From Pyrinomonadaceae bacterium MAG19_C2-C3 (GTDB lineage: Bacteria > Acidobacteriota > Blastocatellia > Pyrinomonadales > Pyrinomonadaceae), in contig JANDLT010000035.1 in NCBI GenBank assembly GCA_024330265.1, positions 1 to 54,197 of the forward strand: a DNA stretch of 54,197 nt. Reading direction: 5' to 3'. Below the pieces are notes generated by a model that saw nothing but the letters and a program-made list of their open reading frames with translations, searched no databases and was not told the origin of the DNA. Both the position numbers and the translations under genes were made by a program. Below, one piece after another: positions 9,363 through 17,862 of the stretch; the stretch's first letter is position 1, and every line of letters starts with the position of its first letter.

Positions 9363-9865
9363 ATCGTTAAGGTTGTCTTAGAAAACAAAAGACGAACTGG
9401 ATCAATCAGATTGAAAGATACCAGTCCGTCTTTTTGAAGCGTCAGTAGCCGGTGAGAGACCGGACAATCTCCAAGTCGGATGAAGGTTATGGCAAAAGAT
9501 TACCAAATGCGCCGCAGGAGCCCCGCGATTCATCGCTGGGGATATAAGGCGCATCGCGCGAATAGCGCGATAATTGTCTTGCCCAACACGCAAGGTCGAG
9601 CGTAGAATGCCTCTCAAATACGGCACGCTTATGACTTGGCAGCTTAAATCGCTACGGGTGTCGCGTGCGCGGCTCTTTGAAACTTTAACTAGGGCGTTGG
9701 TGGAGGAAGTCTCCACCGTAAAAGTTAAAACACCTAAGTAGAGAAACAACCGAAACTTGTAGTTTAAGTTTCAGGGCGGGGATACCGCCATCAGGAGTCA
9801 ACGTAGAGGATTTAATCTCATGCGTTTCCTGAGAAGCCCCTTGATTTATCAATGGGGTATGTCAC
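9363..9865 (+). ncRNA. ORF-less HEARO/omega-RNA-like element with an IS200/IS605-type right end
   Basis: About 500 bp without a credible ORF folds into many local stems. These are an imperfect ACTGG/CCAGT stem with an inner TCAAT/ATTGA hairpin (9395-9430), CCGGT/ACCGG (9450-9462), CCCCGCGATTCATCGCTGGGG (9521-9541), TCGCGC/GCGCGA (about 9552-9570), GGTGGAG/CTCCACC (9699-9717), GAAACTT/AAGTTTC and GGCGG/CCGCC (9775-9789). It ends GAGAAGCCCC-hairpin-GGGGTATGTCAC, which resembles IS200/IS605 right ends, and follows ATGA as HEARO elements do. No TnpA, TnpB or IscB frame remains. My reading is a stand-alone omega RNA or a non-autonomous IS605 derivative transcribed on the plus strand. The family assignment rests on architecture, not alignment. 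Confidence 0.55.
9837..9865 (+). mobile_element. IS200/IS605-like right end (subterminal hairpin and TGTCAC)
   Basis: CCCCTTGAT and ATCAATGGGG pair with one bulged base around a TT loop, followed by TATGTCAC. This layout, an imperfect hairpin a few bases inside the end, is what TnpA recognises in IS200/IS605 family ends. No transposase is encoded nearby. Confidence 0.5.
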
Positions 9866-9898
9866 TTGCTTTACGACACCGCCCGCCGCCCGCCGCAA

Positions 9899-11887
9899 CT
9901 ATGGACAGGGAAGTCCAAGTAACACACAAACGGGCGTTTCATCATCAACCTCTATGGGTACTTCAATCGTGTCATCCCCGTTGATCGTCGCTGACTGAGC
10001 TTCCGCTTTGGCATCACCGATTAACACGCCGTCACCGAACACAACGCCGTCGCCGATAAGCACGCCATCGCCAACCAGCACGCCATCGCCAATCAGCACG
10101 CCATCGCCGATTAACACACCGAGAATACTGAGGAAGGGTGTGCCGTCGCCGATCAAGACGCCGCCGCTTGTCTTCACACTGTCACCGAACACGACACCGT
10201 CGCCGATAAGCACACCGTCGCCGATAAGCACACCGTCGCCGATAAGCACACCGTCGCCGATAAGCACGCCTGTATTATAGATGCGTTGGTACTTGACGAT
10301 AAGATTCTCACCGCGCATCCATGTACTCCCCGCGACCATGCCGCGCGCCCAAGGGAACGTGTGGTTGGCGACGGTGGTCTGCGGAGTCGGAAGCGTCGTG
10401 GTCGTCAGCATTGACGAGCCGAGCGCGGTAGAGTTGGTAAGGGTCGTGCGGACGAGGCGTGAGAGTCTGATCGCGCCTTCGATATTGAGTTGACCGGCAC
10501 CTTGCTCGAAGGCATTGAAGCCTGCGAGCGGTTGGGCGGTGTACTGCAAAATCATCTTGACCATGTTGGGCGTCAGCTTCGGGTTTGCCTGAAGCATGAG
10601 TGCCGCCGCGCCCGCGACCACCGGAGCCGCCATTGATGTGCCGTTTAAGTACATCATCTTCCGGTCATCGTTGGTGCTGACGTTGGCGTTCAGTGCCGGA
10701 TTGACGGTAACCATATAGTTTTGCTTCGCCAGAGGAGCAATCAGCTTGTTGCCGGGAGCGACGAGGTCGGGCTTGATGATGTTGTCGTAGTGCTTGACGC
10801 CCAGTGTATCTTTCCAAAAGCTGCGCGTCGGACCGCGTGAGCTATAAGTAGCGACTGAATCATCGGCGCGCGAATCGGTGTTGAGCGTATTGCTCGCCCC
10901 GACGGTGAGAGCCGACGGCTCGTTGCCGGGCGAGTGAATCTGCCCGTAAAGTTTCTGACCTTGGCTGTTTTTGCCGTTGTTGCCGGCGGCGGCGACGACG
11001 ACGACACCGGCATCAACGAGTTTGCGGACGGCTTTACAGAGTGGATCGTTCACGTAAGAGTCAACCGCCAGTGTGCCGAGCGACATATTGACGACGCGGA
11101 TGTTGTAGGTCGTGCGGTTGAGCATCACCCAGTCGAGTGCTGACAACAAACCCGAAACCGTGCCTGCACCTCTTGAGTTCAGAACGCGCAGGTTAATCAG
11201 CTTGGCGTTCGGAGCGATGCCGGAGTACGCGCCTTTGGAGACGAGTCCGTTACCGGCGGCAATTCCGGCGACGTGGCTGCCGTGACCGTAGGGGTCGTCG
11301 GTGTTCATGCCCTCGCCGGTAAAGTCTTTGTCAAACACGACGCGCTTGTTACCGTCTTTACCGAGATACGAGATGTGCGAGTGATAAATGCTCGAATCAA
11401 GCACGGCGATACCGATGCCCGTGCCGTCAAATCCACTGTTGCCGTTCACCTGACGCATCGCATCTGCGCCGCTCGTACTCGTTAAGTGACCGAGCATCTC
11501 TATCTCGCGGTCGAGAGAGATGTAGAGAACCTCTTTGTTTGCAGCTAACGTGGCGATCCACACCGCAGGCATTTCGACGGCGAACGAGTTGAAGCTGCGT
11601 AACTCGATTTTTTTTCGTACCGAGGGGTTATTAAGCATAACATTGAGCGTCGCACTTGCTTTCGCGCTCAATTGAATAACCACACGGACGCGACTCGTGG
11701 GCGCGCTGGAGATTATTTCGTGCAGATCGGCGGAGACTTTGCTGCCTTGTCCCGCACTGGCTGCGTAGCTTCCTGTTGATGATTTAGATTGTGCTTTGGC
11801 TCGGTCGCCAATCATGATGCCCATGCAAAGCGAGAGTAGCAGCGAGAAGGCTGTTAGCCATGCAGTGGGGCGTGAAGAGTTAAACAT
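9899..11887 (-). CDS. Secreted subtilisin-like (S8) protease with VLIGDG hexapeptide tail
   Basis: About 662 aa. A signal peptide (WLTAFSLLLSLCMGIMIG) and propeptide precede the peptidase domain. The catalytic triad is visible as Asp in GIAVLDSSIYHSH, His in GHGSHVAGIAAG and Ser in NGTSMAAPVVAGAAALM; the oxyanion region reads VVVAAAGNNG. The final ~130 residues contain a run of GVLIGD/GVVFGD hexapeptides, a period that suggests a left-handed beta-helix or stacked-strand surface module, ending in a Cys pair. An in-frame ATG at 11965 exists, but ATG 11887 has AAAAGGA upstream and begins the signal peptide. Likely an exported or cell-surface protease for nutrition or processing. The tail function is unknown. 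Confidence 0.9.
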   Translation of the reverse strand: MFNSSRPTAWLTAFSLLLSLCMGIMIGDRAKAQSKSSTGSYAASAGQGSKVSADLHEIISSAPTSRVRVVIQLSAKASATLNVMLNNPSVRKKIELRSFNSFAVEMPAVWIATLAANKEVLYISLDREIEMLGHLTSTSGADAMRQVNGNSGFDGTGIGIAVLDSSIYHSHISYLGKDGNKRVVFDKDFTGEGMNTDDPYGHGSHVAGIAAGNGLVSKGAYSGIAPNAKLINLRVLNSRGAGTVSGLLSALDWVMLNRTTYNIRVVNMSLGTLAVDSYVNDPLCKAVRKLVDAGVVVVAAAGNNGKNSQGQKLYGQIHSPGNEPSALTVGASNTLNTDSRADDSVATYSSRGPTRSFWKDTLGVKHYDNIIKPDLVAPGNKLIAPLAKQNYMVTVNPALNANVSTNDDRKMMYLNGTSMAAPVVAGAAALMLQANPKLTPNMVKMILQYTAQPLAGFNAFEQGAGQLNIEGAIRLSRLVRTTLTNSTALGSSMLTTTTLPTPQTTVANHTFPWARGMVAGSTWMRGENLIVKYQRIYNTGVLIGDGVLIGDGVLIGDGVLIGDGVVFGDSVKTSGGVLIGDGTPFLSILGVLIGDGVLIGDGVLVGDGVLIGDGVVFGDGVLIGDAKAEAQSATINGDDTIEVPIEVDDETPVCVLLGLPCP
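10017..10272 (-). repeat. 18-bp tandem repeats encoding VLIGDG units
   Basis: About a dozen hexapeptide units are encoded by an 18-bp period. Around 10200-10265 four units are almost identical at DNA level, while the rest have diverged. One stretch (VKTSG, TPFLSIL) interrupts the array. Near-identical units suggest recent slippage or unequal exchange. Confidence 0.85.
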
Positions 11888-12092
11888 TTTAATCTGAGTC
11901 CTTTTCGGGGGCGTTTGAAGCGCGCGCATTATGTTTTGCGTGGATGGAGAGATATGTCTTCGCACTCATGCGCTTTCGCAATGCCCGTGCCGTTGGCATT
12001 ACGGCTTCTAAAACTCAGATTTGTTAAGGATTAAGCGTGGCAGCCACTTATCATGAAAAGCGCGCTGCTTGCTTCGGTCAGTCTGAAGGATG

Positions 12093-13631
12093 TCAACCTG
12101 TCAATGTGGTCGTCTTCAAATCGTAAAGCTCACCGAACTTGGTGTGAAGATAACGAAGATACGGAGCGGTATTGAGCGGCTTACCTGTGGCGCGTTCGAT
12201 TAGCGGCGCAGGTTCGTATCGTTTGCCGTGACGATAAATGTTTTCCGCGAGCCAACCGTGAAGCGTCGCAAATTCGCCGCGTGTGATTTCATCGGTGATG
12301 GATGGATGCGTCGCGAGTGCGGTGTCATAGAGTTGAACGGCGAGAACATTGCCGACGGTGTAGGTCGGAAAGTAAGCGAATGAACCGTTCGCCCAGTGAA
12401 TATCTTGGAGCGCGCCTTCCGCATCCGTGGCGGGCGTTATCCCCAAATAGTCGCGCATCTTTTCATTCCACGCGGCGGGTAAATCTGCGACTTTTAGACG
12501 GTTCTCAAACAACGCGACTTCAATTTCAAAGCGCACCAGAACATGAAGGTTGTATGTGACTTCATCGGCTTCAACGCGAATCGGTGTGCGTTCGACGGTG
12601 TTAATCGCCCTGTAAAATCGCGCCAGTTCGATGCCCGAAAAGTGTTCGGGGAAGGCGGCTTGCAAGCGCGGGTAAAAGAATTGCCAGAAGGGAAGCGAAC
12701 GCCCGACGATGTTTTCCCACAACCGCGATTGCGATTCGTGAACGCCCATCGAACATCCGTTTGCCGCCGGAGTGCGCGCGTATTTTGAATCTATCCCTTG
12801 TTCGTAAAGAGCATGACCGGATTCGTGAAGCGTGCCGAACAGGGCGGGCGAAAGCCACTCTCTGTCAAAGCGCGTCGTGATACGCACGTCGCCGTTACCG
12901 AAGCTGATACAGAAGGGGTGAACCGCGCGGTCTTGGCGTCCGCGCCGGAAGTCATAGCCGAAACGCTCGACGATTTCACGCCCGAAAGCTTCCTGTTTGG
13001 CTTCGTCGAAATCACCGTAAAGCGGAGCGTCGCGCTTTTCATTTTCCGCACTCGTTTGAGCATCATTGATGCGCGCGACGAGTGCGATGAGCGGTGTTTT
13101 GAGTTCGTCGAAAACGGTTTCGAGTTCAAGTTTTGTCGCCCCCGGTTCAAACGTATCGAGCAGCGCATCGTAAGGATGCGTCGTATAACCTATGTACTCG
13201 GCGGCTTCCTGTTGAAGCGTCAAGATACGCTCAAGATGCGGAGCGAAGGCAGCCCAGTCGGAGCGCGCACGGGCGGCGACCCACGCGGGTTCGGCGAGCG
13301 TCGTGGCGCGCGAGAAATCCGCGACGAGACGCACGGGCAGCTTCGTCGCGCGTTCATAATCGCGGCGCACGAGACGCACCAGCGCGGCGTCTTCCGTTGT
13401 CGCATCGAAATCGTCGCCAATCGTGTCGAGCAGACAGCGCGTCTCGTCGTCAACGAGGTGTTCGTGCGCGACTGTGCTTAAAGTTGCGAGGGCTTCGGCG
13501 CGTGCGGGGACGCCGCCGGGCGGCATGTTGGTTTGTTGATCCCAGATGAGTAGCCCGGCGGCGGAGTGAAAATCATAGATTCGCGCCAGACGGGATTTGA
13601 GTTCGTGCCACGCGACGGTGCTGGTCTTCAT
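12093..13631 (-). CDS. Carboxypeptidase Taq-type metallopeptidase (M32)
   Basis: 512 aa, the full family length, with no signal peptide, so cytoplasmic. It removes residues from peptide C-termini using a divalent metal. All family signatures can be read: HPF, DVRITTR, the zinc motif HESGH (about residue 269), HESQ, IRVEADEVTY with the third metal ligand, GALQDIHW and YFPTYTVGNVLAVQ. It starts close to the preceding gene region and is divergent from the PhoD-like gene. It probably finishes degradation of peptides brought in by the POT transporter encoded about 1.7 kb away. The function link is inferred; the family is certain. Confidence 0.93.
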   Translation of the reverse strand: MKTSTVAWHELKSRLARIYDFHSAAGLLIWDQQTNMPPGGVPARAEALATLSTVAHEHLVDDETRCLLDTIGDDFDATTEDAALVRLVRRDYERATKLPVRLVADFSRATTLAEPAWVAARARSDWAAFAPHLERILTLQQEAAEYIGYTTHPYDALLDTFEPGATKLELETVFDELKTPLIALVARINDAQTSAENEKRDAPLYGDFDEAKQEAFGREIVERFGYDFRRGRQDRAVHPFCISFGNGDVRITTRFDREWLSPALFGTLHESGHALYEQGIDSKYARTPAANGCSMGVHESQSRLWENIVGRSLPFWQFFYPRLQAAFPEHFSGIELARFYRAINTVERTPIRVEADEVTYNLHVLVRFEIEVALFENRLKVADLPAAWNEKMRDYLGITPATDAEGALQDIHWANGSFAYFPTYTVGNVLAVQLYDTALATHPSITDEITRGEFATLHGWLAENIYRHGKRYEPAPLIERATGKPLNTAPYLRYLHTKFGELYDLKTTTLTG

Positions 13632-13805
13632 AAAAGGTGGGCTTTCAAATTGTCAAACGAGATTTAATTCGGAAAAACTTAACACTCATCTTACAGGAAC
13701 GTCGTGTTAATCTGCACCATATTTTCCGTGACACGACAATCGTTTTATACAATTCACGACATAAGCCAAGACCGACATCAACCACCGTTTATGCTTTTAA
13801 TAAGT

Positions 13806-15254
13806 ATGCCACGAACCAATTTGATGAAGTTGTTACTTGCCGCATCGCTCATCGTCGCGTGTGCTTCAATCAGCTTTCCGGCTCGCGTTCGACAAACCGC
13901 GCCGCCGCGCCAAGCCGCATCCGACTCTACGCGCACCGCCGCGCGAAAGCTTTTGCGTGCGGGTCCGATGCTCGGCGCGAGTGAGATGACAGAGGTTAGC
14001 GTGTGGGTGCAGACGACCTTAGCGTGCGACGCGCAGCTAAGATTTTGGGAACGCACGCGCCCGAACACCGCGCGCTTGAGCGAAGTCAAACGTACAAGCG
14101 TCGCGGGCGACATGATTGCGCGTTTCAATCTTTCAGGCTTAACGACCGGAACAGGCTATGACTACGAACTTTATCTTAATAACGAGCGTGTCGAACTGCC
14201 TTACGCGACATCGTTTCAGACGCAAACGCAATGGCGTTTTCGCACCGACCCGCCCGCGTTTCGCGTCGCCATAGGCTCATGCACATACATCAACGATGCG
14301 CCGTTCGACCGTCCCGGCACACCTTACGGCGCGGGCTATGAAATCTTCGATTCGATTCTACGCGAGAAGCCCGACCTGATGATTTGGCTTGGCGATAACG
14401 TCTATTTCCGCGAACCCGATTGGCTCTCCGAAGCGGCGATGCGCCGTCGCTATTCGCACACGCGCGCCACACCGGAGATGCAAGCCCTGCTCGCGTCAGT
14501 TCATAACTACGCCGTGTGGGACGACCACGATTACGGACCGAACGATTCCGACAGGACGTTTCGCGGACGCGAATGGGCGTTAAATGTCTTTCGTGATTAC
14601 TGGGCGAACAGCACTTACGGGACGCTTGAGACGCCGGGCGTATTCGGACGTTTCGAGTGGGGCGATGTCGAATTTTTCATGCTCGACGACCGCACATATC
14701 GTTCGCCAAACAACACAACTCCGTCCGATAATGACCCAACAATGTGGGGCGATGCTCAATTCGTGTGGTTACGGGATGCCCTTCGTTCGAGCAACGCGAC
14801 GTTTAAGATTGTCGTCAACGGCAGTCAGGTTATGAACCCTCTAGCGGTATTCGAGAATCTTGCGATTTTCCCGTTCGAGCAACAAAAGCTGATTGATTTC
14901 ATACGCGACGCACGCATCGAAGGTGTGATGTTTCTCTCCGGCGACCGTCATCACACGGAACTGATACGGCGCGACGAAGCGGGCTTGTATCCGCTTTATG
15001 ATTTCACATCATCGGCTTTAACTTCCGGCGGTTCACGTCTTGAAGGAGAAGCGAACAATCCGGCGCGCGTCGCGGGAACATGGGTCACGGCTCAACGCAA
15101 CTTCGGTCTCTTAGAATTTTCCGGGGCGGCGAAAGAGCGTCGTCTGGTGATGCGAACCCTTGACACGAACGGCAAGGAACTATGGCGGCGGGAAGTTAAG
15201 GCGAGTGAACTGCGGTTTCCCGTCGCGCCGCGAAGTTCGCAAAGCAGTTTATAA
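13806..15254 (+). CDS. phoD: PhoD-like alkaline phosphatase/phosphodiesterase, exported
   Basis: About 482 aa from the chosen start. The N-terminus has a hydrophobic export signal (KLLLAASLIVACASI) with a possible lipobox IVAC, so it may be a lipoprotein. A Fn3-like PhoD N-domain (about 55-140) precedes a metallophosphoesterase domain with GSCTYIND, LIWLGDNVY-type (here MIWLGDNVYF), VWDDHDYGPND and LSGDRHHTEL, the metal-binding series of PhoD enzymes. It probably releases phosphate from diesters or monoesters outside the membrane. The start is uncertain: GTG 13704 has AGGA six bases upstream but gives a long unusual leader, while ATG 13806 or 13824 gives a normal signal peptide without a clear ribosome site. 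Confidence 0.85.
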   Translation: MPRTNLMKLLLAASLIVACASISFPARVRQTAPPRQAASDSTRTAARKLLRAGPMLGASEMTEVSVWVQTTLACDAQLRFWERTRPNTARLSEVKRTSVAGDMIARFNLSGLTTGTGYDYELYLNNERVELPYATSFQTQTQWRFRTDPPAFRVAIGSCTYINDAPFDRPGTPYGAGYEIFDSILREKPDLMIWLGDNVYFREPDWLSEAAMRRRYSHTRATPEMQALLASVHNYAVWDDHDYGPNDSDRTFRGREWALNVFRDYWANSTYGTLETPGVFGRFEWGDVEFFMLDDRTYRSPNNTTPSDNDPTMWGDAQFVWLRDALRSSNATFKIVVNGSQVMNPLAVFENLAIFPFEQQKLIDFIRDARIEGVMFLSGDRHHTELIRRDEAGLYPLYDFTSSALTSGGSRLEGEANNPARVAGTWVTAQRNFGLLEFSGAAKERRLVMRTLDTNGKELWRREVKASELRFPVAPRSSQSSL

Positions 15255-15258
15255 TCTG

Positions 15259-15286
15259 TTCACAATCGCGCAACTTCGGGTATTAT
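15259..15286 (+). promoter_or_regulatory. Possible promoter of the peptide transporter gene
   Basis: TTCACA (15259-15264), 16 bp, TATTAT (15281-15286). It lies about 50 bp before the transporter start and after the PhoD-like stop. Consensus resemblance only. Confidence 0.4.
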
Positions 15287-15336
15287 CGGCGGCGCAATCG
15301 TCTCTCACAATTGAAAATTAAGGATTACACAAAACT

Positions 15337-17013
15337 ATGGCTAGCACGACCGCCGCTAATGAAACTCCCTACCTGCACGCCGCCGAAGGAAAACATCCGA
15401 AGGGCTTGTACGTTCTATTCGCCACCGAGATGTGGGAACGATTCAGTTTCTACTCGATGCTCGCGCTCTTTACGCTTTACTTGCGAGACCCGACGGAAGG
15501 CTTCGGCTGGACGGCGACACAGGCGACAACGCTTTATGCAAATTATTTGATGTTCGTCTATGCCAGCCCGCTCATCGGCGGTTTGATTGCCGATAAAATC
15601 ACGGGCTATCGCAAAGCGGTAATTATTGGCGGCTTCTTCTTTATGGCAGGACACGGACTGCTTTCAATTCCGGCGTTGTGGGCGGTCTATGCGGCGTTGA
15701 CATGTCTTGTCATCGGCAACGGTTTTTTCAAGCCGAATGTCTCGACGATGGTCGGCAATCTCTACCCCGAAGGCAGCCACTTAAAAGACCGCGCCTATAA
15801 CATCTTCTACATGGGCATCAACGTCGGCGCGCTGTTCTCGCCGATTGTCATGGAAATCGTCAGGCAGTATGCCGGTTTTCACGCCGCGTTCGCCGTCGCT
15901 GCCTTCGGTATGGTGATTTCCGTCGCCATATTATGGATGTTCAAAAACGATGTCGAAAGTACGGAACGCAGTCCGTTGCGTTCGGCTGAGCAGGCGGCGG
16001 ACACTGCCGCGACCGCCGTTGACGCGCCGCCACACGGCATCAGTCAGCAGAACGAATCCGAACAAACTACGGCAAACAACCTCCGCCAAGATCGCATGAA
16101 CGCCGTGCCGGATTGGAAGCGTGTCGCCGCGCTGATTGTCATCTTCCTCATCGTCATCGTGTTCTGGATGGTGTTTCACCAAAACGGCTCGACACTGACT
16201 TATTGGGCGGACGACAACACGGCTTGGAATGTTTCGGGAACGATCTCGAACGCGATCAATCCGTTGTGGATTATCATCCTGACGTTTCCGCTCGTCTGGT
16301 TCTGGGGCTTGCTCGATAGACGCGGACTGGAACCGGCAACGCCGACGAAAATGGCAATCGGAATGATGTTGACGGGTCTTTCGTTTTTCGTACTCTATTT
16401 CGCGGCGACAATAGGCGAAGGCACGGTCGCCACGCCCGAACAACTCGCGGGCGGTTCGTTCAGAATCAACGAAAGAGTGCTGGGTAATCTTCGCGCTGAC
16501 GGAGTTCCCGAAGACGCTTTGCAAAGAATCGCTACCGCCAAAAACGAGGAGAATAAATTCGTTATCAACGACGTAAAATTCTTCGCTAAAGAAGATGAAA
16601 CGACCGGGCAAAAGATTTCGGGTGAACAGCAATTTATCGACACGATAAATGGGGTTGCTCCCGGACAAGGCACACAGTATCGAGATGCGTTTTTGCAACG
16701 CAGTTATTTGTTTCAAGTGTCGCCATTCTGGTTGTTGCTGGCTTACGGCATTCTCTCGCTGGGTGAATTGATGCTCTCGCCGATGGGCTTGTCGCTGGTG
16801 TCGAAAGTCGCGCCGCTTAGGATGCGCGGGTTACTGATGGGCGGCTGGTTTGTGGCAACGGCAATCGGAAATAAACTCACTCAAATCGGCGTCTATTGGA
16901 GCATCTGGAATCAATCCAAGTTCTTCATCGTTTTAGGTGCGATGGCACTGGTGATGTCGGTCGTATTGTTCCTGCTGCTGCGTCCACTCAAGAAGGCGAT
17001 GCCGGGAGTCTGA
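15337..17013 (+). CDS. POT/PTR family proton-coupled oligopeptide transporter
   Basis: 558 aa major-facilitator protein importing di- and tripeptides with protons. The N-terminus HPKGLYVLFATEMWERFSFY carries the ExxERF proton-coupling motif. FFKPNVSTMVGNLY is the PTR2 signature and GINVGALFSPIV completes helix 5. A hydrophilic stretch of about 60 residues (200-260) links the two halves. A second soluble insertion of about 90 residues lies between late helices (KNEENKFVINDVKF), longer than in the E. coli proteins. AAGGA lies upstream of the ATG. The small gene after it begins 21 bp downstream and could be cotranscribed. It fits the secreted peptidases nearby as the uptake step. Confidence 0.92.
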   Translation: MASTTAANETPYLHAAEGKHPKGLYVLFATEMWERFSFYSMLALFTLYLRDPTEGFGWTATQATTLYANYLMFVYASPLIGGLIADKITGYRKAVIIGGFFFMAGHGLLSIPALWAVYAALTCLVIGNGFFKPNVSTMVGNLYPEGSHLKDRAYNIFYMGINVGALFSPIVMEIVRQYAGFHAAFAVAAFGMVISVAILWMFKNDVESTERSPLRSAEQAADTAATAVDAPPHGISQQNESEQTTANNLRQDRMNAVPDWKRVAALIVIFLIVIVFWMVFHQNGSTLTYWADDNTAWNVSGTISNAINPLWIIILTFPLVWFWGLLDRRGLEPATPTKMAIGMMLTGLSFFVLYFAATIGEGTVATPEQLAGGSFRINERVLGNLRADGVPEDALQRIATAKNEENKFVINDVKFFAKEDETTGQKISGEQQFIDTINGVAPGQGTQYRDAFLQRSYLFQVSPFWLLLAYGILSLGELMLSPMGLSLVSKVAPLRMRGLLMGGWFVATAIGNKLTQIGVYWSIWNQSKFFIVLGAMALVMSVVLFLLLRPLKKAMPGV

Positions 17014-17034
17014 AGAAAGGATGAAGGCGGAAGG

Positions 17035-17229
17035 ATGAAGGATGAACAAAGAGAAGGAAGGTCGTCAATAGACGACATCATCGAACTTTACAAAAAGGAT
17101 GTTGACCGTACTTTGCTTCGTGAGAATCTGAAGCTGACGGTTGAGCAGCGTTTTGAGCAATTGATGAATATGCAAGTCTTTGTCGAGGAAGCGCACCGTG
17201 CTGGACGCAAGCTTCGTGAAGCGGCGTGA
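17035..17229 (+). CDS. Small helical protein paired with nucleotidyltransferase
   Basis: 64 aa, highly charged and mostly helical (IDDIIELYKKDVDRTLL, LTVEQRFEQLMNMQVF). I do not recognise a named domain, but this kind of small protein is often encoded just before a nucleotidyltransferase-like gene. Its TGA overlaps the GTG of the next gene by four bases, so translation is coupled. The start ATG lies in a short GA-rich direct repeat (AAGGATGAAGG-like), so the exact initiation codon is not certain. It could be the partner or antitoxin of the following protein; that is inference from gene order. Confidence 0.7.
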   Translation: MKDEQREGRSSIDDIIELYKKDVDRTLLRENLKLTVEQRFEQLMNMQVFVEEAHRAGRKLREAA

Positions 17230-17705
17230 TTACTAACTTCAAAATCTTATTTGAGATTTTAATCGGCGGCGAAGTCGAGTTTATCGTTATCGGTGGGGCG
17301 GCGGCGACGGCGCACGGTTCAGCCCGCGTGACGTATGACCTCGACATCGTTTATCGGCGGACAAATGAAAACATCAAACTCCTTGTGGACGCGCTCGCGC
17401 CACATGAGCCTTACCTGCGTGGCGCGCCGCCGGGTTTGCCATTTAAGTGGAGTGTCGAGACGATACGAAACGGACTTAATTTTACGCTGGTCACGACACA
17501 CGGCGCGATTGATTTACTTGGCGAAGTCGCAGGTGGGGGAAGTTATGAAGATTTGTACCCGGCAATCGTTCGCAAACAGTTTTTCGGCGATGAATTGCAA
17601 TGCTTGAACCTTGAAAAACTGATTGCCACTAAACGCGCGGCGGGTCGTCCGAAAGATTTTGAAGTCATCGCCGAACTCGAATCATTGCGCGAAGAACAAG
17701 CTTAA
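17226..17705 (+). CDS. Nucleotidyltransferase-fold protein, toxin-antitoxin-like
   Basis: 159 aa starting at GTG. The N-terminal part carries a nucleotidyltransferase core, GGAAATAHGSARVTYDLDIV, with the G-S...D-x-D pattern, followed by LLVDALAPHEP and a third acidic strand GAIDLLGEV. Length and pattern fit DUF6036/AbiEii-like minimal nucleotidyltransferases. Related folds act as toxins that add nucleotides to tRNA or protein, but others are antitoxins or have no known role. It is translationally coupled to the 64-aa gene, and a strong terminator follows at 17863-17921. Confidence 0.75.
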   Translation: MITNFKILFEILIGGEVEFIVIGGAAATAHGSARVTYDLDIVYRRTNENIKLLVDALAPHEPYLRGAPPGLPFKWSVETIRNGLNFTLVTTHGAIDLLGEVAGGGSYEDLYPAIVRKQFFGDELQCLNLEKLIATKRAAGRPKDFEVIAELESLREEQA

Positions 17706-17845
17706 CGTCAGTTCAACATGAGACAAGAAAGATTTTATCCACGAACAACACGAATAAAATACTGAAGAAATCCGGTTTTGTTTCGTGTTGATTCGTGTGT
17801 TTCGTGGATAAGTTTTAGTCATTTCTTATATCGAACTCACATAAC
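17703..17845. repeat. MITE-like element, TAACGTCAGTTC/GAACTCACRTTA ends
   Basis: Second copy of the family seen at 6776-6987. The outer ends are near-perfect complements. The interior carries an inverted repeat built from TTATCCACGAA and its partner near 17798-17812 (TTCGTGGATAA). It overlaps the end of the nucleotidyltransferase gene. Confidence 0.7.
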
Positions 17846-17862
17846 TTAATTGGAAGGTTGTA

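Noticed and set aside
9402..9749. Minus-strand frame (115 codons) in the omega-RNA-like element
   Set aside because: No similarity to transposase, IscB or TnpB motifs, no ribosome site; the region is better explained as structured RNA.
9363..9865. RNase P RNA, tmRNA, 6S RNA or group II intron
   Set aside because: The characteristic conserved segments of these RNAs were not found; the IS605-like end and ATGA boundary favour a HEARO/IS605 derivative.
10200..10272. CRISPR or VNTR outside a gene
   Set aside because: The 18-bp direct repeats are in frame in the subtilase gene and have no spacers.
10008..10280. Plus-strand frame of Thr-Pro-Ser repeats
   Set aside because: It is the antisense reading of the VLIGDG array in the subtilase gene; no ribosome site or independent evidence.
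12798..13481. Plus-strand frame (227 codons) opposite the M32 carboxypeptidase
   Set aside because: Antisense shadow; all M32 motifs are in the minus-strand gene.
15931..16716. Long minus-strand frame (261 codons) opposite the POT transporter
   Set aside because: Low-complexity Arg/Asp/His-rich composition typical of antisense shadows; the sense strand encodes a clear transporter.
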